The notes beneath the pieces were generated by a model, which saw nothing but the letters and a program-made list of their open reading frames with translations, did no database searches and was not told where the DNA came from. Made by a program: the position numbers and the translations under genes. A DNA stretch of 64,000 bases from Bacteroidales bacterium. GTDB lineage: Bacteria; Bacteroidota; Bacteroidia; Bacteroidales; F082. Location: assembly GCA_016936505.1 (NCBI GenBank), contig JAFGXS010000011.1, positions 62,001 to 126,000 on the forward strand, read 5' to 3'. Shown piece by piece: positions 54,311 to 63,523 of this stretch. Within the stretch, counting starts at the first letter, position 1; the number at the start of each line of letters is the position of its first letter.

Positions 54311-56236
54311 TTAAAACTTTTCCAGTTTTGTATGAACCTCTTCCCAGGAAAGATAGTATTGTTCAATATCTTTCTGAACACGGGCATGTTCTTGATACAA
54401 GCTGCCATCAGCAATCTCATCAGAATATTTCTCCGGGTCAGATAGTTTGTTATTGAGTTTTTCTAGTAATAACTCACTATTTTCAATTTGCTGTTCAATT
54501 TTTTCCAGTTCACCTTGAAGTTTCCTACGGGCACGTTCCTTTTCCTTTCTTTCCTGCCAGTCATTTTTGGTATTGGAAGAATTACCGTTTTCTTCTTTAG
54601 CTTCCGGTTTTTGATCCTGAATGTTTAACTCATTTCTTTTCTTTTCAAGGTACTGTTCAAACCCCCCTCTGAACTCTTTGATCTTGTGATTTCTGAACTC
54701 ATACATACGTTCTGTCAAACCCTGAATAAAGTCACGATCATGGGAAACCAGAATCAGGGTTCCGTCATATTCAATTAAAGCCCTTTTTAAAATATCCTTT
54801 GACAACAAATCGAGGTGGTTTGTCGGTTCATCCAGCACCAGCAAATTATGAGGTTCTAACAATAGCTTGGCCAGTGAAAGTCGGGCCTTTTCACCCCCCG
54901 ACAAAACAGAAACCTTTTTGTCTGTATCTTCTCCACTAAATAAAAAAGATCCCAAAATTGACTTAACATGCTTCCTGACCTCTCCTACGGCCAAATCATC
55001 CAGCGATTCAAAAATTGTTTTTTGAGGATTTAACATTTCCCACTGATCCTGGGCATAATACCCCATGGAAACATTATGCCCGAATTTCAGGTCTCCATCA
55101 AAATCCAATTGCTTCGCAATAATCTTAAGCAGCGTTGTTTTCCCTTCACCATTTCGGCCAACAAAAGCCACTTTCTCATTTTTCAGAATATGAAACTCCA
55201 GTTGATCCAAAACAAGCTTACTTCCATATAACTTAGAAACCGAATTTCCTTCAACAACTACTTTTCCACTTCTGGGAGCCGGGGGAAAACGAAAATGCAT
55301 TCCCGAATGATCCAACTCATCCGGAGTAAGATCATCAAGCTTTTCGAGCATTTTTATTCTGGATTGTACCTGTTTAGCTTTAGTTGATTTATACCTGAAC
55401 CTGTCTATAAAATCTTCCGTGTCCTTGATATACTTTTGTTGGTTGTTATAAGCTGCTTTTTGCTGTTCCTGTCGTTCCTCTCTTAACTCGAGATATTGCG
55501 AATACGGAACCTTATAATCATATATTTTCCCATTATTGATCTCCAGTGTTCTGTTGGTCAGGTTATCCAGAAAAGTACGATCGTGCGAAACAAGCAACAC
55601 CGAATAAGGATAATTACTCAGGAATTGCTCCAGCCACTGAATAGCATCAATATCAAGGTGGTTTGTGGGTTCATCAAGCAAAAGCAAATGGGGTTGCAAC
55701 AACAGTAACTTTGCTAACTCCATACGCATTTGCCATCCGGGACTAAAGATTTGAACCGGTTTCGATAGTTCCACCTCCTGAAATCCCAAACCTTTGAGCA
55801 CCTTTACAGCCATTCCTTCGAGTCTGCTTTCATCGTGATGCGACAACTGCTGCTGGATCACATCCATGTGTTCTATCAGTTTCAGGTAACCTGCACTTTC
55901 GTAATCTGTTCTTTCAACCAGTTCATTTTGCAGTTTTTCATACTCCTTTTTAAGCTTCACTACAAAATCAAAAGCCGTGAGTGTTTCATCCAGAACACTT
56001 TTTTCGCTTTTAATCATTTTTTCCTGAGGAAGATACCCCATCAAATTGCCTTCAGGAAAAGAAACCATACCCGATGTTGGTTCCATTTCTCCGGACAGAA
56101 TCCGCAGCATAGTTGTTTTTCCAGCCCCGTTTTTTCCTGCGAGACCAATTCTTTCTTTCGGAGAAACCGTAAAAGAAATCTGGTCGAAAAGAGCCGATCC
56201 GCCAAATTCAACCCTAAGATTTTCAACTGAAATCAT
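54311..56236 (-). CDS. ABC-F family ATP-binding protein
   Basis: 641 aa soluble tandem ATPase. The first cassette has GLAGKNGAGKTTMLR and LLLDEPTNHLD; the second has FVGRNGEGKTTLLK, VLSGGEKARLSLAKLLLEP and VLDEPTNHLD. The linker between the cassettes is the charged P-site tRNA interaction motif type, and a C-terminal coiled-coil extension of about 90 residues follows (ELEKIEQQIENSELLLEKL). ABC-F proteins act on the ribosome (Uup/EttA/YdiF-like or antibiotic protection); the subclass is not determined. No transmembrane segment. Confidence 0.92.
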   Translation of the reverse strand: MISVENLRVEFGGSALFDQISFTVSPKERIGLAGKNGAGKTTMLRILSGEMEPTSGMVSFPEGNLMGYLPQEKMIKSEKSVLDETLTAFDFVVKLKKEYEKLQNELVERTDYESAGYLKLIEHMDVIQQQLSHHDESRLEGMAVKVLKGLGFQEVELSKPVQIFSPGWQMRMELAKLLLLQPHLLLLDEPTNHLDIDAIQWLEQFLSNYPYSVLLVSHDRTFLDNLTNRTLEINNGKIYDYKVPYSQYLELREERQEQQKAAYNNQQKYIKDTEDFIDRFRYKSTKAKQVQSRIKMLEKLDDLTPDELDHSGMHFRFPPAPRSGKVVVEGNSVSKLYGSKLVLDQLEFHILKNEKVAFVGRNGEGKTTLLKIIAKQLDFDGDLKFGHNVSMGYYAQDQWEMLNPQKTIFESLDDLAVGEVRKHVKSILGSFLFSGEDTDKKVSVLSGGEKARLSLAKLLLEPHNLLVLDEPTNHLDLLSKDILKRALIEYDGTLILVSHDRDFIQGLTERMYEFRNHKIKEFRGGFEQYLEKKRNELNIQDQKPEAKEENGNSSNTKNDWQERKEKERARRKLQGELEKIEQQIENSELLLEKLNNKLSDPEKYSDEIADGSLYQEHARVQKDIEQYYLSWEEVHTKLEKF

Positions 56237-56252
56237 TCAAAAAAGTTTTATG

Positions 56253-56260
56253 CAAAAATA
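56253..56260 (-). promoter_or_regulatory. Candidate -7 box for the ABC-F gene
   Basis: Minus-strand TATTTTTG fits TAnnTTTG, 17 bp upstream of the ATG at 56236. A TTG lies 15 nt further up, closer than ideal. Confidence 0.45.
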
Positions 56261-56348
56261 CCAATTCAATTCAAGCAACAGGTTCTAAAAAAAGGATAAA
56301 AAAACCATTCAAATCAACCTGACCCTGCAACTGTCACAAAAAATAAAC

Positions 56349-56356
56349 TAAATTTG
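56349..56356 (+). promoter_or_regulatory. Candidate -7 box for gcvH
   Basis: TAAATTTG fits TAnnTTTG, 28 bp upstream of the ATG at 56384. Confidence 0.45.
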
Positions 56357-56383
56357 AAGCAAATTTATTAATCAATCAAAGAG

Positions 56384-56764
56384 ATGAACATTCCTGAAAA
56401 TTTAAAGTACTCAAGAGATCACGAATGGATCAAAGTTGAAGGCGATGAAGCCTTTATTGGCATCACTGATTTTGCCCAAAAAGAATTGGGTGATATCGTA
56501 TTCGTAGAAGTTGAAACCGTTGAGGAAACCCTGGATAAAGAAGAAGTTTTTGGAACCGTGGAAGCAGTAAAAACAGTTTCTGACTTGTTACTTCCTGTAA
56601 GCGGAACCATTCTGGAGTTAAACGAAGATCTGGATAACGAACCCGAACTGATCAACAAAGACCCCTACGGTAAAGGCTGGATCATTAAAATGAAAATCAC
56701 TGATCCGTCAGAATTAGATGATTTGCTTGATGCAACCGCATACAAAGAACTTACCGAAGCATAG
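56384..56764 (+). CDS. gcvH: Glycine cleavage system H protein
   Basis: 126 aa. [20 protein letters not shown] opens the lipoyl-like fold, and the lipoylated Lys lies in [19 protein letters not shown] protein shuttles the aminomethyl group between the P, T and L components of glycine cleavage. The other gcv genes are not in this window. It precedes the vanZ-like gene by 5 nt and may be cotranscribed with it and tonB. Confidence 0.96.
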   Translation: MNIPENLKYSRDHEWIKVEGDEAFIGITDFAQKELGDIVFVEVETVEETLDKEEVFGTVEAVKTVSDLLLPVSGTILELNEDLDNEPELINKDPYGKGWIIKMKITDPSELDDLLDATAYKELTEA

Positions 56765-56769
56765 ACCTG

Positions 56770-57180
56770 ATGCTTAAGAAATTATGGCCGGCAACATTAT
56801 GTTCCTTATTAATCCTGATATTAACTGGAATGCCTGGGAACTATATTCCCCACATCAGTAACTTCTGGGAATGGATTAGTATCGACAAGCTTGTGCATCT
56901 TTTTATTTTTGGTGTTCTTGTTTTTTTAATTCTTTACGGTTTCAGAGATCAGTATTTTAGCAGTACCAAAAAATATTTATTTGGCATAATTTCTGTAGTA
57001 ATAACTTCGTTGTATGGAATGATTACTGAGATACTGCAACATTACGTTTTTACAGGCCGCAGTGGTAATCGGTTTGATTTTTATGCTGATGCAACAGGAG
57101 CTCTCATCGGATGGCTGGTATTTTATCTGTTGTTTCGAAAAAAAAATCAACGCCTTACAAAGCAAAGAAAAATAAATTGA
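56770..57180 (+). CDS. VanZ-like membrane protein
   Basis: 136 aa with four hydrophobic helices. The first helix follows KLWPATLCSLLILIL; DKLVHLFIFGVLVFL and the FDFYADATGALIGW segment near the last helix match the VanZ/teicoplanin-resistance-like family. Its role in Gram-negative bacteria is unclear. It starts 5 nt after gcvH, so the pair is likely cotranscribed. Confidence 0.78.
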   Translation: MLKKLWPATLCSLLILILTGMPGNYIPHISNFWEWISIDKLVHLFIFGVLVFLILYGFRDQYFSSTKKYLFGIISVVITSLYGMITEILQHYVFTGRSGNRFDFYADATGALIGWLVFYLLFRKKNQRLTKQRKIN

Positions 57181-57221
57181 TTAATTTAGCCCCGGAAAAT
57201 AATTGACTAAAGTAAAAAACG

Positions 57222-57896
57222 ATGGATTCGAGAAAATCTCTAAAAGCTGATCTGGAAGCCAAAAAAGCCATTTTCTTTGAAATTGGCCTCGTTGTTGTAT
57301 TAGCACTCGTTTATTTCTCATTAAACGCTAAAAGCTATGAACAACGTAAAGCAGTCCTTGTTCAGCAACAGGTTCAAAAAGCGCCGGAGGAAATGGTTCC
57401 TATTACCGAGCAGAAAGTTAAACCACCTCCACCACCTCCTCCAAAGCAAGTTACTCAGATTAAAATCGTAAGTAACGATGTTAAAATTGACGACAATGTT
57501 GACATTGATGTTAATGCTGATATGAATACAAAAGTTGCTCAATACACACCTCCAATGCAGGAAGAAGATGTTCAGGAACAACCTATTTTTACTGTTGTTG
57601 AAGATAAACCTTCATTCCCTGGTGGCGAAGGTGCATTAATGAAATATCTGGCTACACATATTCAATACCCTTCTTTAGCCAAAGAAAGTGGTATTCAGGG
57701 TCGTGTATTTATCAGCTTTGTTGTTGAACCTTCCGGTATGATCGATCACGTAAAAGTGCTTCGTGGTATTGGTGGTGGATGCGATGAAGAAGCTATAAGA
57801 GTTGTAAAAAGCATGCCTAAATGGGTTCCGGGTAAACAACGTGGAAAACCTGTCAGGGTTGCCTTTACACTGCCTATCAACTTTAAACTTGAGTAG
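57222..57896 (+). CDS. tonB: Energy transducer TonB (copy 1)
   Basis: 224 aa. Cytoplasmic N-terminus rich in K/R, one membrane helix (about residues 24-42), a Pro-rich spacer including PPPPPPPK, then the TonB C-terminal domain (PSFPGGEGALMKYLATHIQY ... GCDEEAIRVVKSMPKW). It transmits proton-motive energy to outer-membrane receptors such as the 34537 product. No exbB or exbD is in this window. It ends at its own terminator; a paralogue follows. Confidence 0.92.
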   Translation: MDSRKSLKADLEAKKAIFFEIGLVVVLALVYFSLNAKSYEQRKAVLVQQQVQKAPEEMVPITEQKVKPPPPPPPKQVTQIKIVSNDVKIDDNVDIDVNADMNTKVAQYTPPMQEEDVQEQPIFTVVEDKPSFPGGEGALMKYLATHIQYPSLAKESGIQGRVFISFVVEPSGMIDHVKVLRGIGGGCDEEAIRVVKSMPKWVPGKQRGKPVRVAFTLPINFKLE

Positions 57897-57914
57897 TCAG
57901 TCTTTTGAAAATAT

Positions 57915-57950
57915 AAAAAAAATACCGGTCATATGGCCGGTATTTTTTTT
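57915..57950 (+). terminator. Terminator after tonB copy 1
   Basis: AAAAAAAATACCGG and CCGGTATTTTTTTT form a 14-base-arm hairpin around an 8-base loop, ending in an eight-T run. Confidence 0.9.
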
Positions 57951-58067
57951 ATACCCATACTAACAAGATTTTTTTAATATTCCTGCCATTTTACCTTAAC
58001 ATTATATTATTTATGAACTGGTAAAAAATACCGAATACAATATTCTGACAACTAAATGCGTTATAGA

Positions 58068-58089
58068 TGAACAGTTTACCTATTGTTCA
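58068..58089. promoter_or_regulatory. Short inverted repeat upstream of tonB copy 2
   Basis: TGAACA and TGTTCA form a perfect 6-bp inverted repeat with a 10-bp spacer, 16 bp before the ATG. Possible operator; low weight on its own. Confidence 0.3.
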
Positions 58090-58104
58090 ACCAAAATTAC
58101 AACC

Positions 58105-58773
58105 ATGAACCCAAGAAAATCTCCTTCGGCAAACCTAGAAAACAAGAAAGCAATCTTTTTTGAAATTGGTTTAATCGTTGTTTTGGCCATGATTTATTTT
58201 TCTTTAAATGCCAAAAGCTATAAGACCTACAAACCTGTGTTAGCTGATCTGCACGTTCATAATATGACTGAAGAAATGGCTCCAATAACAACACAGCAAG
58301 AGAAAAAGCCTATACTCGCCCCAAAGCAATTCATGCAAATCAGAATTGTAGACAATAATGTAAATGCAGACGATAAGGTTATTATTGATGCAGGCGTATA
58401 CGATGATACAAGAGTACCAGACTATGCACCGACTTCTGAAGAAAATGTTGCCGAGAAACGTATTTTTATTGCAGTTCAGAAAAAACCAACATTCCCTGGC
58501 GGTGAAGCTACTTTAATGAATTATCTCAGTTCACATATCAACTACCCTGAACTTGCAAGAGAAACCGGTGTTCAGGGTAAGGTATATCTTAAATTTGTAG
58601 TAGAACCCAACGGAAAAATATCAAATGTTGAAGTAATCAGAGGGATTGGAGCGGGCTGCGACGAAGAAGCGATACGTGTTGTAAAAAATATGCCCAGATG
58701 GAATCCGGGAATGCAAATGGGAAAACCTGTCAGAGTAGCTTTTTCCCTTGCCGTAAATTTCAGACTACAATAA
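58105..58773 (+). CDS. tonB: Energy transducer TonB (copy 2, lacking the Pro tract)
   Basis: 222 aa, paralogous to copy 1 over the whole length: the same N-terminal anchor (NKKAIFFEIGLIVVLAMIYF) and C-terminal domain (TFPGGEATLMNYLSSHI ... GCDEEAIRVVKNMPRW). The spacer has KKPILAPKQ in place of the poly-proline run, so it would be less extended. It has a separate transcript, being downstream of a strong terminator, and shares a bidirectional terminator with uvrC. Confidence 0.9.
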   Translation: MNPRKSPSANLENKKAIFFEIGLIVVLAMIYFSLNAKSYKTYKPVLADLHVHNMTEEMAPITTQQEKKPILAPKQFMQIRIVDNNVNADDKVIIDAGVYDDTRVPDYAPTSEENVAEKRIFIAVQKKPTFPGGEATLMNYLSSHINYPELARETGVQGKVYLKFVVEPNGKISNVEVIRGIGAGCDEEAIRVVKNMPRWNPGMQMGKPVRVAFSLAVNFRLQ

Positions 58774-58780
58774 AGTAATG

Positions 58781-58815
58781 AAATAAAAGGGGTTCCGCTG
58801 GCCCCCCTTTTATTT
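58781..58815. terminator. Bidirectional terminator between tonB copy 2 and uvrC
   Basis: AAATAAAAGGGG and CCCCTTTTATTT form perfect 12-base arms around an 11-base loop; T-rich tails occur on both strands. It overlaps the uvrC stop codon. Confidence 0.85.
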
Positions 58816-60609
58816 ATTATGAAAGTACTGATAAACTATTGCTGCAGAAGACTTTCCTACAACAGGTATTAACTCTTTCTCATTTGCCTTACTAATATTT
58901 TTTACCGATTTAAATTTCCACAACAACTTTTTTGCTGTCATTTCGCCTACACCAGGAATAGATGTAAGTTCCGATTTCAAAGTACCGGTTTGCCTCCTTT
59001 TTCTGTGGTGGGTTATTCCAAAGCGGTGGGCTTCATCTCTTAACTGTTGAATAATCCTGAGTGTTTCCGATTTCTTATCCAGATACAAAGGAAACGGATC
59101 ATTCGGATAATACAATTCTTCCAGCTTTTTCGCAATACCAATAATAGTTACTTTGCCATACAAATTCAGCTTTTTCAAACTTTTCACGGCTGAGCTCAAT
59201 TGCCCTTTGCCACCATCCACAACAATAAGCTGAGGCAATGGTTTTTCTTCATTCAACAAACGTCCGTAACGCCGCAGAATAATCTCCTCCATAGAAGCAA
59301 AGTCATTCGGCCCTTCAACGGTTTTGATATTGAAATGACGGTATTCTTTTTTATTTGGCTTACCATTCACAAACTGAACCATAGAGGCTACCGGATATGA
59401 ACCCTGAAAATTGGAATTGTCGAAACACTCAATAGTTACAGGAAGCTCGTTCATTCTTAAATCTTCCTTCATCCTTTCCAGCACTTTATTGGCATATTTC
59501 TCCGGATCAAGCCACTGTTGCTGTTTAATGCGTTCTAAACGATAATATCCGGCATTTCTTTCACTCAAATCCAACAATTGCTTTTTGTCGCCACGTTGAG
59601 GAACAGTAATCTTAACATCAAAAGGCAATTCCAATTCAAAAGGTAATATAATCTCACCCGACGTATTCCCAAATCTTTCCCTCAAATCCACAACCGAAAA
59701 TTGAAGCATTTCTTCAGGAGATTCATCCAGCTTTTTCTTTACTTCAACAGTATGAACCTGAACAACAGAACCCTGAACAACACGCAGAAAATTTACGTAA
59801 GCTGTATCAGAATCAGCAACAATAGAAAACACATCCACATTACTGATTTTTGGATTAACAATTGTAGACTTACTTTTATAGCGTTCAAGTATTTCAAGCT
59901 TTTCCTTTACCTGTTGGGCTTTCTCAAACTCCATATTACCGGAAAACTGCATCATAAGTTTTTGCAACTCCCCGATTACTTCATTCAGGTTTCCCTTAAT
60001 TATTGCACGAACCTGATCAATCGTTATTTGATAGTCTTCCAGTGTTTGCAATCCCTCACAGGGGCCTAAACAATTACCTAAATGATATTCAAGACAGACC
60101 TTATACTTTCCCTTATCAATATTTTTCTGATCCAGGTTAAGGTTACAGGTACGTATTGGATACAACTGCCGGGTAATATCCAGCAGTGTTTTCATCATTT
60201 TAACAGAAGCATACGGACCAAAATATTCAGAACCATCATTTATCGGATGTCGGGTAGAAAAAACGCGGGGAAAAGATTCTTTTTTGATGCAAATCCATGG
60301 AAAGGTTTTGTCATCTTTCAGCATAATATTATAACGCGGCTGATGTTTCTTAATCAGATTATTTTCCAGCAACAATGCATCCAGCTCTGTTTCTGTTATT
60401 ATATACTGAATATCGGCTATCTTTTTAACCAGAACCCGCACTTTTCCGCTTTCCGGTTCTTTATTAAAATAACTTGAAACCCTTTTTTTTAGATTCTTGG
60501 CCTTTCCGACATAAATAATCTTTCCGGTTTTATCATAATAGCGGTATACTCCCGGTTTTCCGGGAAGTGTTTTTAAGATAGCCATTAATGATTCTGAAAG
60601 GTCTTTCAC
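58810..60609 (-). CDS. uvrC: Excinuclease ABC subunit C
   Basis: 599 aa. The N-terminal GIY-YIG nuclease domain includes KPGVYRYYDKTGKIIYVGKA; a Cys-containing region (YKVCLEYHLGNCLGPCEG) and UVR helix follow. The RNase H-like second nuclease and a C-terminal helix-hairpin-helix pair (TSIPGVGEMTAKKLLWKF) complete the protein. With UvrAB it makes both incisions in nucleotide excision repair. The start is a GTG at 60609; ATG at 60585 is an alternative. Confidence 0.96.
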   Translation of the reverse strand: MKDLSESLMAILKTLPGKPGVYRYYDKTGKIIYVGKAKNLKKRVSSYFNKEPESGKVRVLVKKIADIQYIITETELDALLLENNLIKKHQPRYNIMLKDDKTFPWICIKKESFPRVFSTRHPINDGSEYFGPYASVKMMKTLLDITRQLYPIRTCNLNLDQKNIDKGKYKVCLEYHLGNCLGPCEGLQTLEDYQITIDQVRAIIKGNLNEVIGELQKLMMQFSGNMEFEKAQQVKEKLEILERYKSKSTIVNPKISNVDVFSIVADSDTAYVNFLRVVQGSVVQVHTVEVKKKLDESPEEMLQFSVVDLRERFGNTSGEIILPFELELPFDVKITVPQRGDKKQLLDLSERNAGYYRLERIKQQQWLDPEKYANKVLERMKEDLRMNELPVTIECFDNSNFQGSYPVASMVQFVNGKPNKKEYRHFNIKTVEGPNDFASMEEIILRRYGRLLNEEKPLPQLIVVDGGKGQLSSAVKSLKKLNLYGKVTIIGIAKKLEELYYPNDPFPLYLDKKSETLRIIQQLRDEAHRFGITHHRKRRQTGTLKSELTSIPGVGEMTAKKLLWKFKSVKNISKANEKELIPVVGKSSAAIVYQYFHNK

Positions 60610-60632
60610 AGCAATTGCCTTTTATTAAGGAG

Positions 60633-60640
60633 CAAAATTA
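60633..60640 (-). promoter_or_regulatory. Candidate -7 box for uvrC
   Basis: Minus-strand TAATTTTG fits TAnnTTTG, 24 bp upstream of the GTG start, in the gap after ksgA. No clear -33. Confidence 0.4.
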
Positions 60641-60668
60641 AAGAAATTGGTGAATTGATAAGCCCAGG

Positions 60669-61439
60669 TTAGGCTTCCTGGCTTTCTATATATTGAGTCA
60701 ATTGAACAAAGTCAGCAACACTGAGTTGCTCAGCCCTTTTATCAAACAGCGCATGTTGCAATATAATGCCTGCCGTAAGAGGTTTCAAAGCATTGCGCAA
60801 AGTTTTTCGGCGCTGACCAAAAGCTGTTTTAACTACTTTAAAAAAAAGTTGTTCATTACAATCCAGTTGTTCCACATTATTCCTTTGAAGTTTTATAACC
60901 GCAGACTTAACTTTTGGAGGAGGATTAAAAACGTGCTCGGGCACCGTAAAACAATACTCAATAGTATACCAGGCCTGCAGCAACACACTGAGAATGCCAT
61001 ACGTTTTTGAACCCGGTCCGGCAGCAATCCGCTCGGCGACTTCTTTTTGAATCATGCCAACCACTTCCGGAACCAAATTTCTATTTTCCAGTACCTTGAA
61101 AAAGATCTGACTCGATATGTTATACGGAAAGTTACCTATGAGAGCAAAAGGTTGAACTGAAATTTCGGTTAAATTCATTTTCAGAAAATCCCGTTCAAAG
61201 ATATTTAGTCTTGAATCTGAAAAATTAGTCTGCAAATATTCTACCGATTCGGAATCAATTTCAACTAACTTCAGGCTTGTAAGATTTGAACGCTCTAACA
61301 AAAACTCAGTCAAAACTCCTGTTCCTGGGCCCAATTCGCAGATTACAGGATTATCCTCATTCAGGCACAAAGTTATTTTGCGGGCAATATTTTTATCGAT
61401 TAAAAAATGCTGTCCCAGATGTTTTTTTGGCCTGACCAT
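60669..61439 (-). CDS. ksgA: 16S rRNA dimethyladenosine transferase
   Basis: 256 aa. KKHLGQHFLIDKNIARKI opens the protein; ELGPGTGVLTEFLL is the SAM-binding motif I, and the catalytic motif is NFPYNISSQIFFK (more often NLPY). It dimethylates two adjacent adenines in helix 45 of 16S rRNA late in small-subunit assembly. It follows serS by 11 nt on the minus strand, presumably in one transcript. Confidence 0.95.
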   Translation of the reverse strand: MVRPKKHLGQHFLIDKNIARKITLCLNEDNPVICELGPGTGVLTEFLLERSNLTSLKLVEIDSESVEYLQTNFSDSRLNIFERDFLKMNLTEISVQPFALIGNFPYNISSQIFFKVLENRNLVPEVVGMIQKEVAERIAAGPGSKTYGILSVLLQAWYTIEYCFTVPEHVFNPPPKVKSAVIKLQRNNVEQLDCNEQLFFKVVKTAFGQRRKTLRNALKPLTAGIILQHALFDKRAEQLSVADFVQLTQYIESQEA

Positions 61440-61450
61440 TGAAAAAAGAG

Positions 61451-62722
61451 TTAGTCGATCAATTCGAAACCGGTGTAACGTTGTAATGCTTTGGGAATAA
61501 GAATTCCATCATCCGTTTGATTGTTTTCAAGCAAAGCTGCCACAATTCTGGGAAGAGCCAAGGCGCTACCGTTTAAAGTGTGAGCCAAACGGGTTTTTCC
61601 GGATTCATCCTTAAATCTTAACTTCATACGGTTACTCTGGTAAGACTCAAAGTTAGAAACCGAACTTACTTCCAGCCAACGTTTCTGTGCAGCAGAATAC
61701 ACCTCAAAATCGAAAGTTAGTGCAGAAGTAAAACTCATATCACCACCACACAAACGCAAAATACGGAATGGAAGTTCCAGCTTACGCAACAACCCGGCAA
61801 CGTGTTCTTTCATTTCTTCCAATGTTTCGTATGATCTGTCAGGATGTTGAATTTGCACAATTTCAACCTTGTCAAACTGGTGTAAGCGGTTCAGACCGCG
61901 AACATCTTTTCCATAAGAACCCGCCTCACGACGAAAACAATTGGAATAAGCCACATTCTTAATAGGCAAATCACCTTCTGTCAACATAACATTTCTGTAA
62001 ATATTGGTGATCGGAACCTCTGCAGTAGGAATCAAATACAGTTTATCTTCTCCAACATAATACATTTGGCCCTCCTTATCAGGAAGCTGACCGGTACCAA
62101 ATCCAGAATCCTCATTAATTAATAATGGGGGTTGATATTCCAGATATCCTGAATCCAAAGCTTCATCGAGAAAGAAATTAATTAATGCACGCTGCAAACG
62201 CGCACCTTTACCCCGGTAAAAGGGGAAACCTGCACCGGTAACTTTACTACCCAGGTTAAAATCAATGATCTGATATTTATCTGCCAGTTCCCAGTGAGGC
62301 AAGGCGTCTTCGTCCATCGTTGGAATTGTTCCTTCTTCATGAACCTTTTCGTTATCATCAGCACTTTTACCCGTTGGAACAGATTCGTGCGGCATATTGG
62401 GTAACTCAACCAAACGACCATTTAAACGCTCAACTATTTGATCCAGTTCATCAGACAAACTTTTCGATTTAACCTTCAGTTCTGAAGTTTCTTTCTTTGC
62501 CTCTTCAGCTTTTTCCTTTTGACCCGATTTAAAATACTGACCAATTTCTTTAGCCAGTTTATTGGACAAAGCCAGTGTATCGTCCAGTTCTTTCTGGAGA
62601 TTTCTTCTTTCCTGATCCAGAGCAATAATCTCATCTACTGTTGCAACAGCATCTAAATTTTTTACAGCGAGCCTTTCAATAACAAAAGCCCTGTTTTCGC
62701 GAATGGTTTGCAGTTCGAGCAT
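61451..62722 (-). CDS. serS: Serine--tRNA ligase
   Basis: 423 aa, standard length. The N-terminal helical arm that contacts the tRNA-Ser variable loop (residues about 30-100) precedes the class II core with FRREAGSYGKDVRGLNRLHQ (motif 2 region) and the C-terminal motif 3 (TLNGSALALPRIVAALLEN). It charges tRNA-Ser and tRNA-Sec. First gene of a serS-ksgA transcript. Confidence 0.97.
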   Translation of the reverse strand: MLELQTIRENRAFVIERLAVKNLDAVATVDEIIALDQERRNLQKELDDTLALSNKLAKEIGQYFKSGQKEKAEEAKKETSELKVKSKSLSDELDQIVERLNGRLVELPNMPHESVPTGKSADDNEKVHEEGTIPTMDEDALPHWELADKYQIIDFNLGSKVTGAGFPFYRGKGARLQRALINFFLDEALDSGYLEYQPPLLINEDSGFGTGQLPDKEGQMYYVGEDKLYLIPTAEVPITNIYRNVMLTEGDLPIKNVAYSNCFRREAGSYGKDVRGLNRLHQFDKVEIVQIQHPDRSYETLEEMKEHVAGLLRKLELPFRILRLCGGDMSFTSALTFDFEVYSAAQKRWLEVSSVSNFESYQSNRMKLRFKDESGKTRLAHTLNGSALALPRIVAALLENNQTDDGILIPKALQRYTGFELID

Positions 62723-62738
62723 GCCAATAATTTTTTTA

Positions 62739-62765
62739 CAAAGATAATGAACAACCTTAAAGCAA
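62739..62765 (-). promoter_or_regulatory. Promoter of serS
   Basis: Minus strand: TTG (62763-62765), a 16-nt spacer and TATCTTTG (62739-62746), 16 bp ahead of the serS ATG. The spacer is slightly shorter than usual. Confidence 0.5.
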
Positions 62766-62791
62766 GGGTTCAGAAAATAAAAAAGTAAAAC

Positions 62792-62822
62792 AAAAAAAGT
62801 CCGGCAGAAAAACTACCAGACT
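62792..62822 (-). terminator. Terminator after rpmA
   Basis: On the minus strand AGTCTGGTAG pairs with CTGCCGGACT (two G-U pairs) around a five-T loop, followed by a seven-T run, 27 bp after the rpmA stop. Confidence 0.8.
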
Positions 62823-62848
62823 CTTAACTCAATATCTTGTGAATACTG

Positions 62849-63115
62849 TTATTCTACAGCATCAACCGGAATAACGCTTACATAAGAACGGTCGTTCTTT
62901 CTTTTGCGGAATTCCACGGTTCCATCAGTTAAAGCAAACAGGGTATGATCTTTACCCATACCAACATTGATACCGGCATGGTGAACTGTACCTCTTTGTC
63001 TGACAATAATATTTCCTGCAGCAGCAAACTGGCCACCGTAAATTTTAACACCTAATCGTTTACTTTCGGATTCACGCCCGTTGTGCGAGCTACCCATTCC
63101 TTTTTTATGAGCCAT
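62849..63115 (-). CDS. rpmA: 50S ribosomal protein L27
   Basis: 88 aa. Begins [20 protein letters not shown] without the cleaved N-terminal extension found in Firmicutes; the basic N-terminus reaches toward the peptidyl-transferase centre. [20 protein letters not shown] is typical. It follows rplU by 18 nt, the usual L21-L27 pair. Confidence 0.98.
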   Translation of the reverse strand: MAHKKGMGSSHNGRESESKRLGVKIYGGQFAAAGNIIVRQRGTVHHAGINVGMGKDHTLFALTDGTVEFRKRKNDRSYVSVIPVDAVE

Positions 63116-63133
63116 TTTTCAGTAATTTTTGCG

Positions 63134-63445
63134 TTAAAAAGTAATTTTTTCAATGAGTACCTTACTCAAATCCTGACGATGACCGGATTCCTTCTGGTAA
63201 CTTTTTCTTCTCTTCTTTTTGAAGATTTTCACTTTTTCACCTCTGGTGTGTGCTACGATTTTTACATCAACGTTAGCACCTTCAACAACAGGGGTTCCTA
63301 CTTTAACCTGTCCATCCTGATCAACCAGTAAAACCTGGTTGAAAGTAATATTAGCACCTTCTTCACCTTCTAGTCTGTGAACGAAGATTTCCTGACCTTC
63401 TTCCACTTTGAATTGTTGTCCGGCTATTTCTACAATTGCGTACAT
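63134..63445 (-). CDS. rplU: 50S ribosomal protein L21
   Basis: 103 aa. MYAIVEIAGQQFKVEEGQ and the basic C-terminal part KVKIFKKKRRKSYQKESGHR match L21, which binds 23S rRNA. It is first in the rplU-rpmA operon, behind a good Bacteroidetes promoter. Confidence 0.98.
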   Translation of the reverse strand: MYAIVEIAGQQFKVEEGQEIFVHRLEGEEGANITFNQVLLVDQDGQVKVGTPVVEGANVDVKIVAHTRGEKVKIFKKKRRKSYQKESGHRQDLSKVLIEKITF

Positions 63446-63483
63446 TCGTTTTTTGTCTTTAAATACCGTAAATTTTGGAGGGG

Positions 63484-63513
63484 CAAAAATACTAAAAAAA
63501 TGTAATTAACAAG
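63484..63513 (-). promoter_or_regulatory. Promoter of rplU-rpmA
   Basis: Minus strand: CTTG (63510-63513), an 18-nt spacer, and TATTTTTG (63484-63491), about 39 bp ahead of the rplU ATG. Fits TTG/N17-23/TAnnTTTG well. Confidence 0.7.
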
Positions 63514-63523
63514 TCATTGTTAT

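Noticed and set aside
54268-54456. ORF spanning the end of the polyprenyl synthase gene
   Set aside because: It overlaps two well-supported convergent genes and shows no motif.
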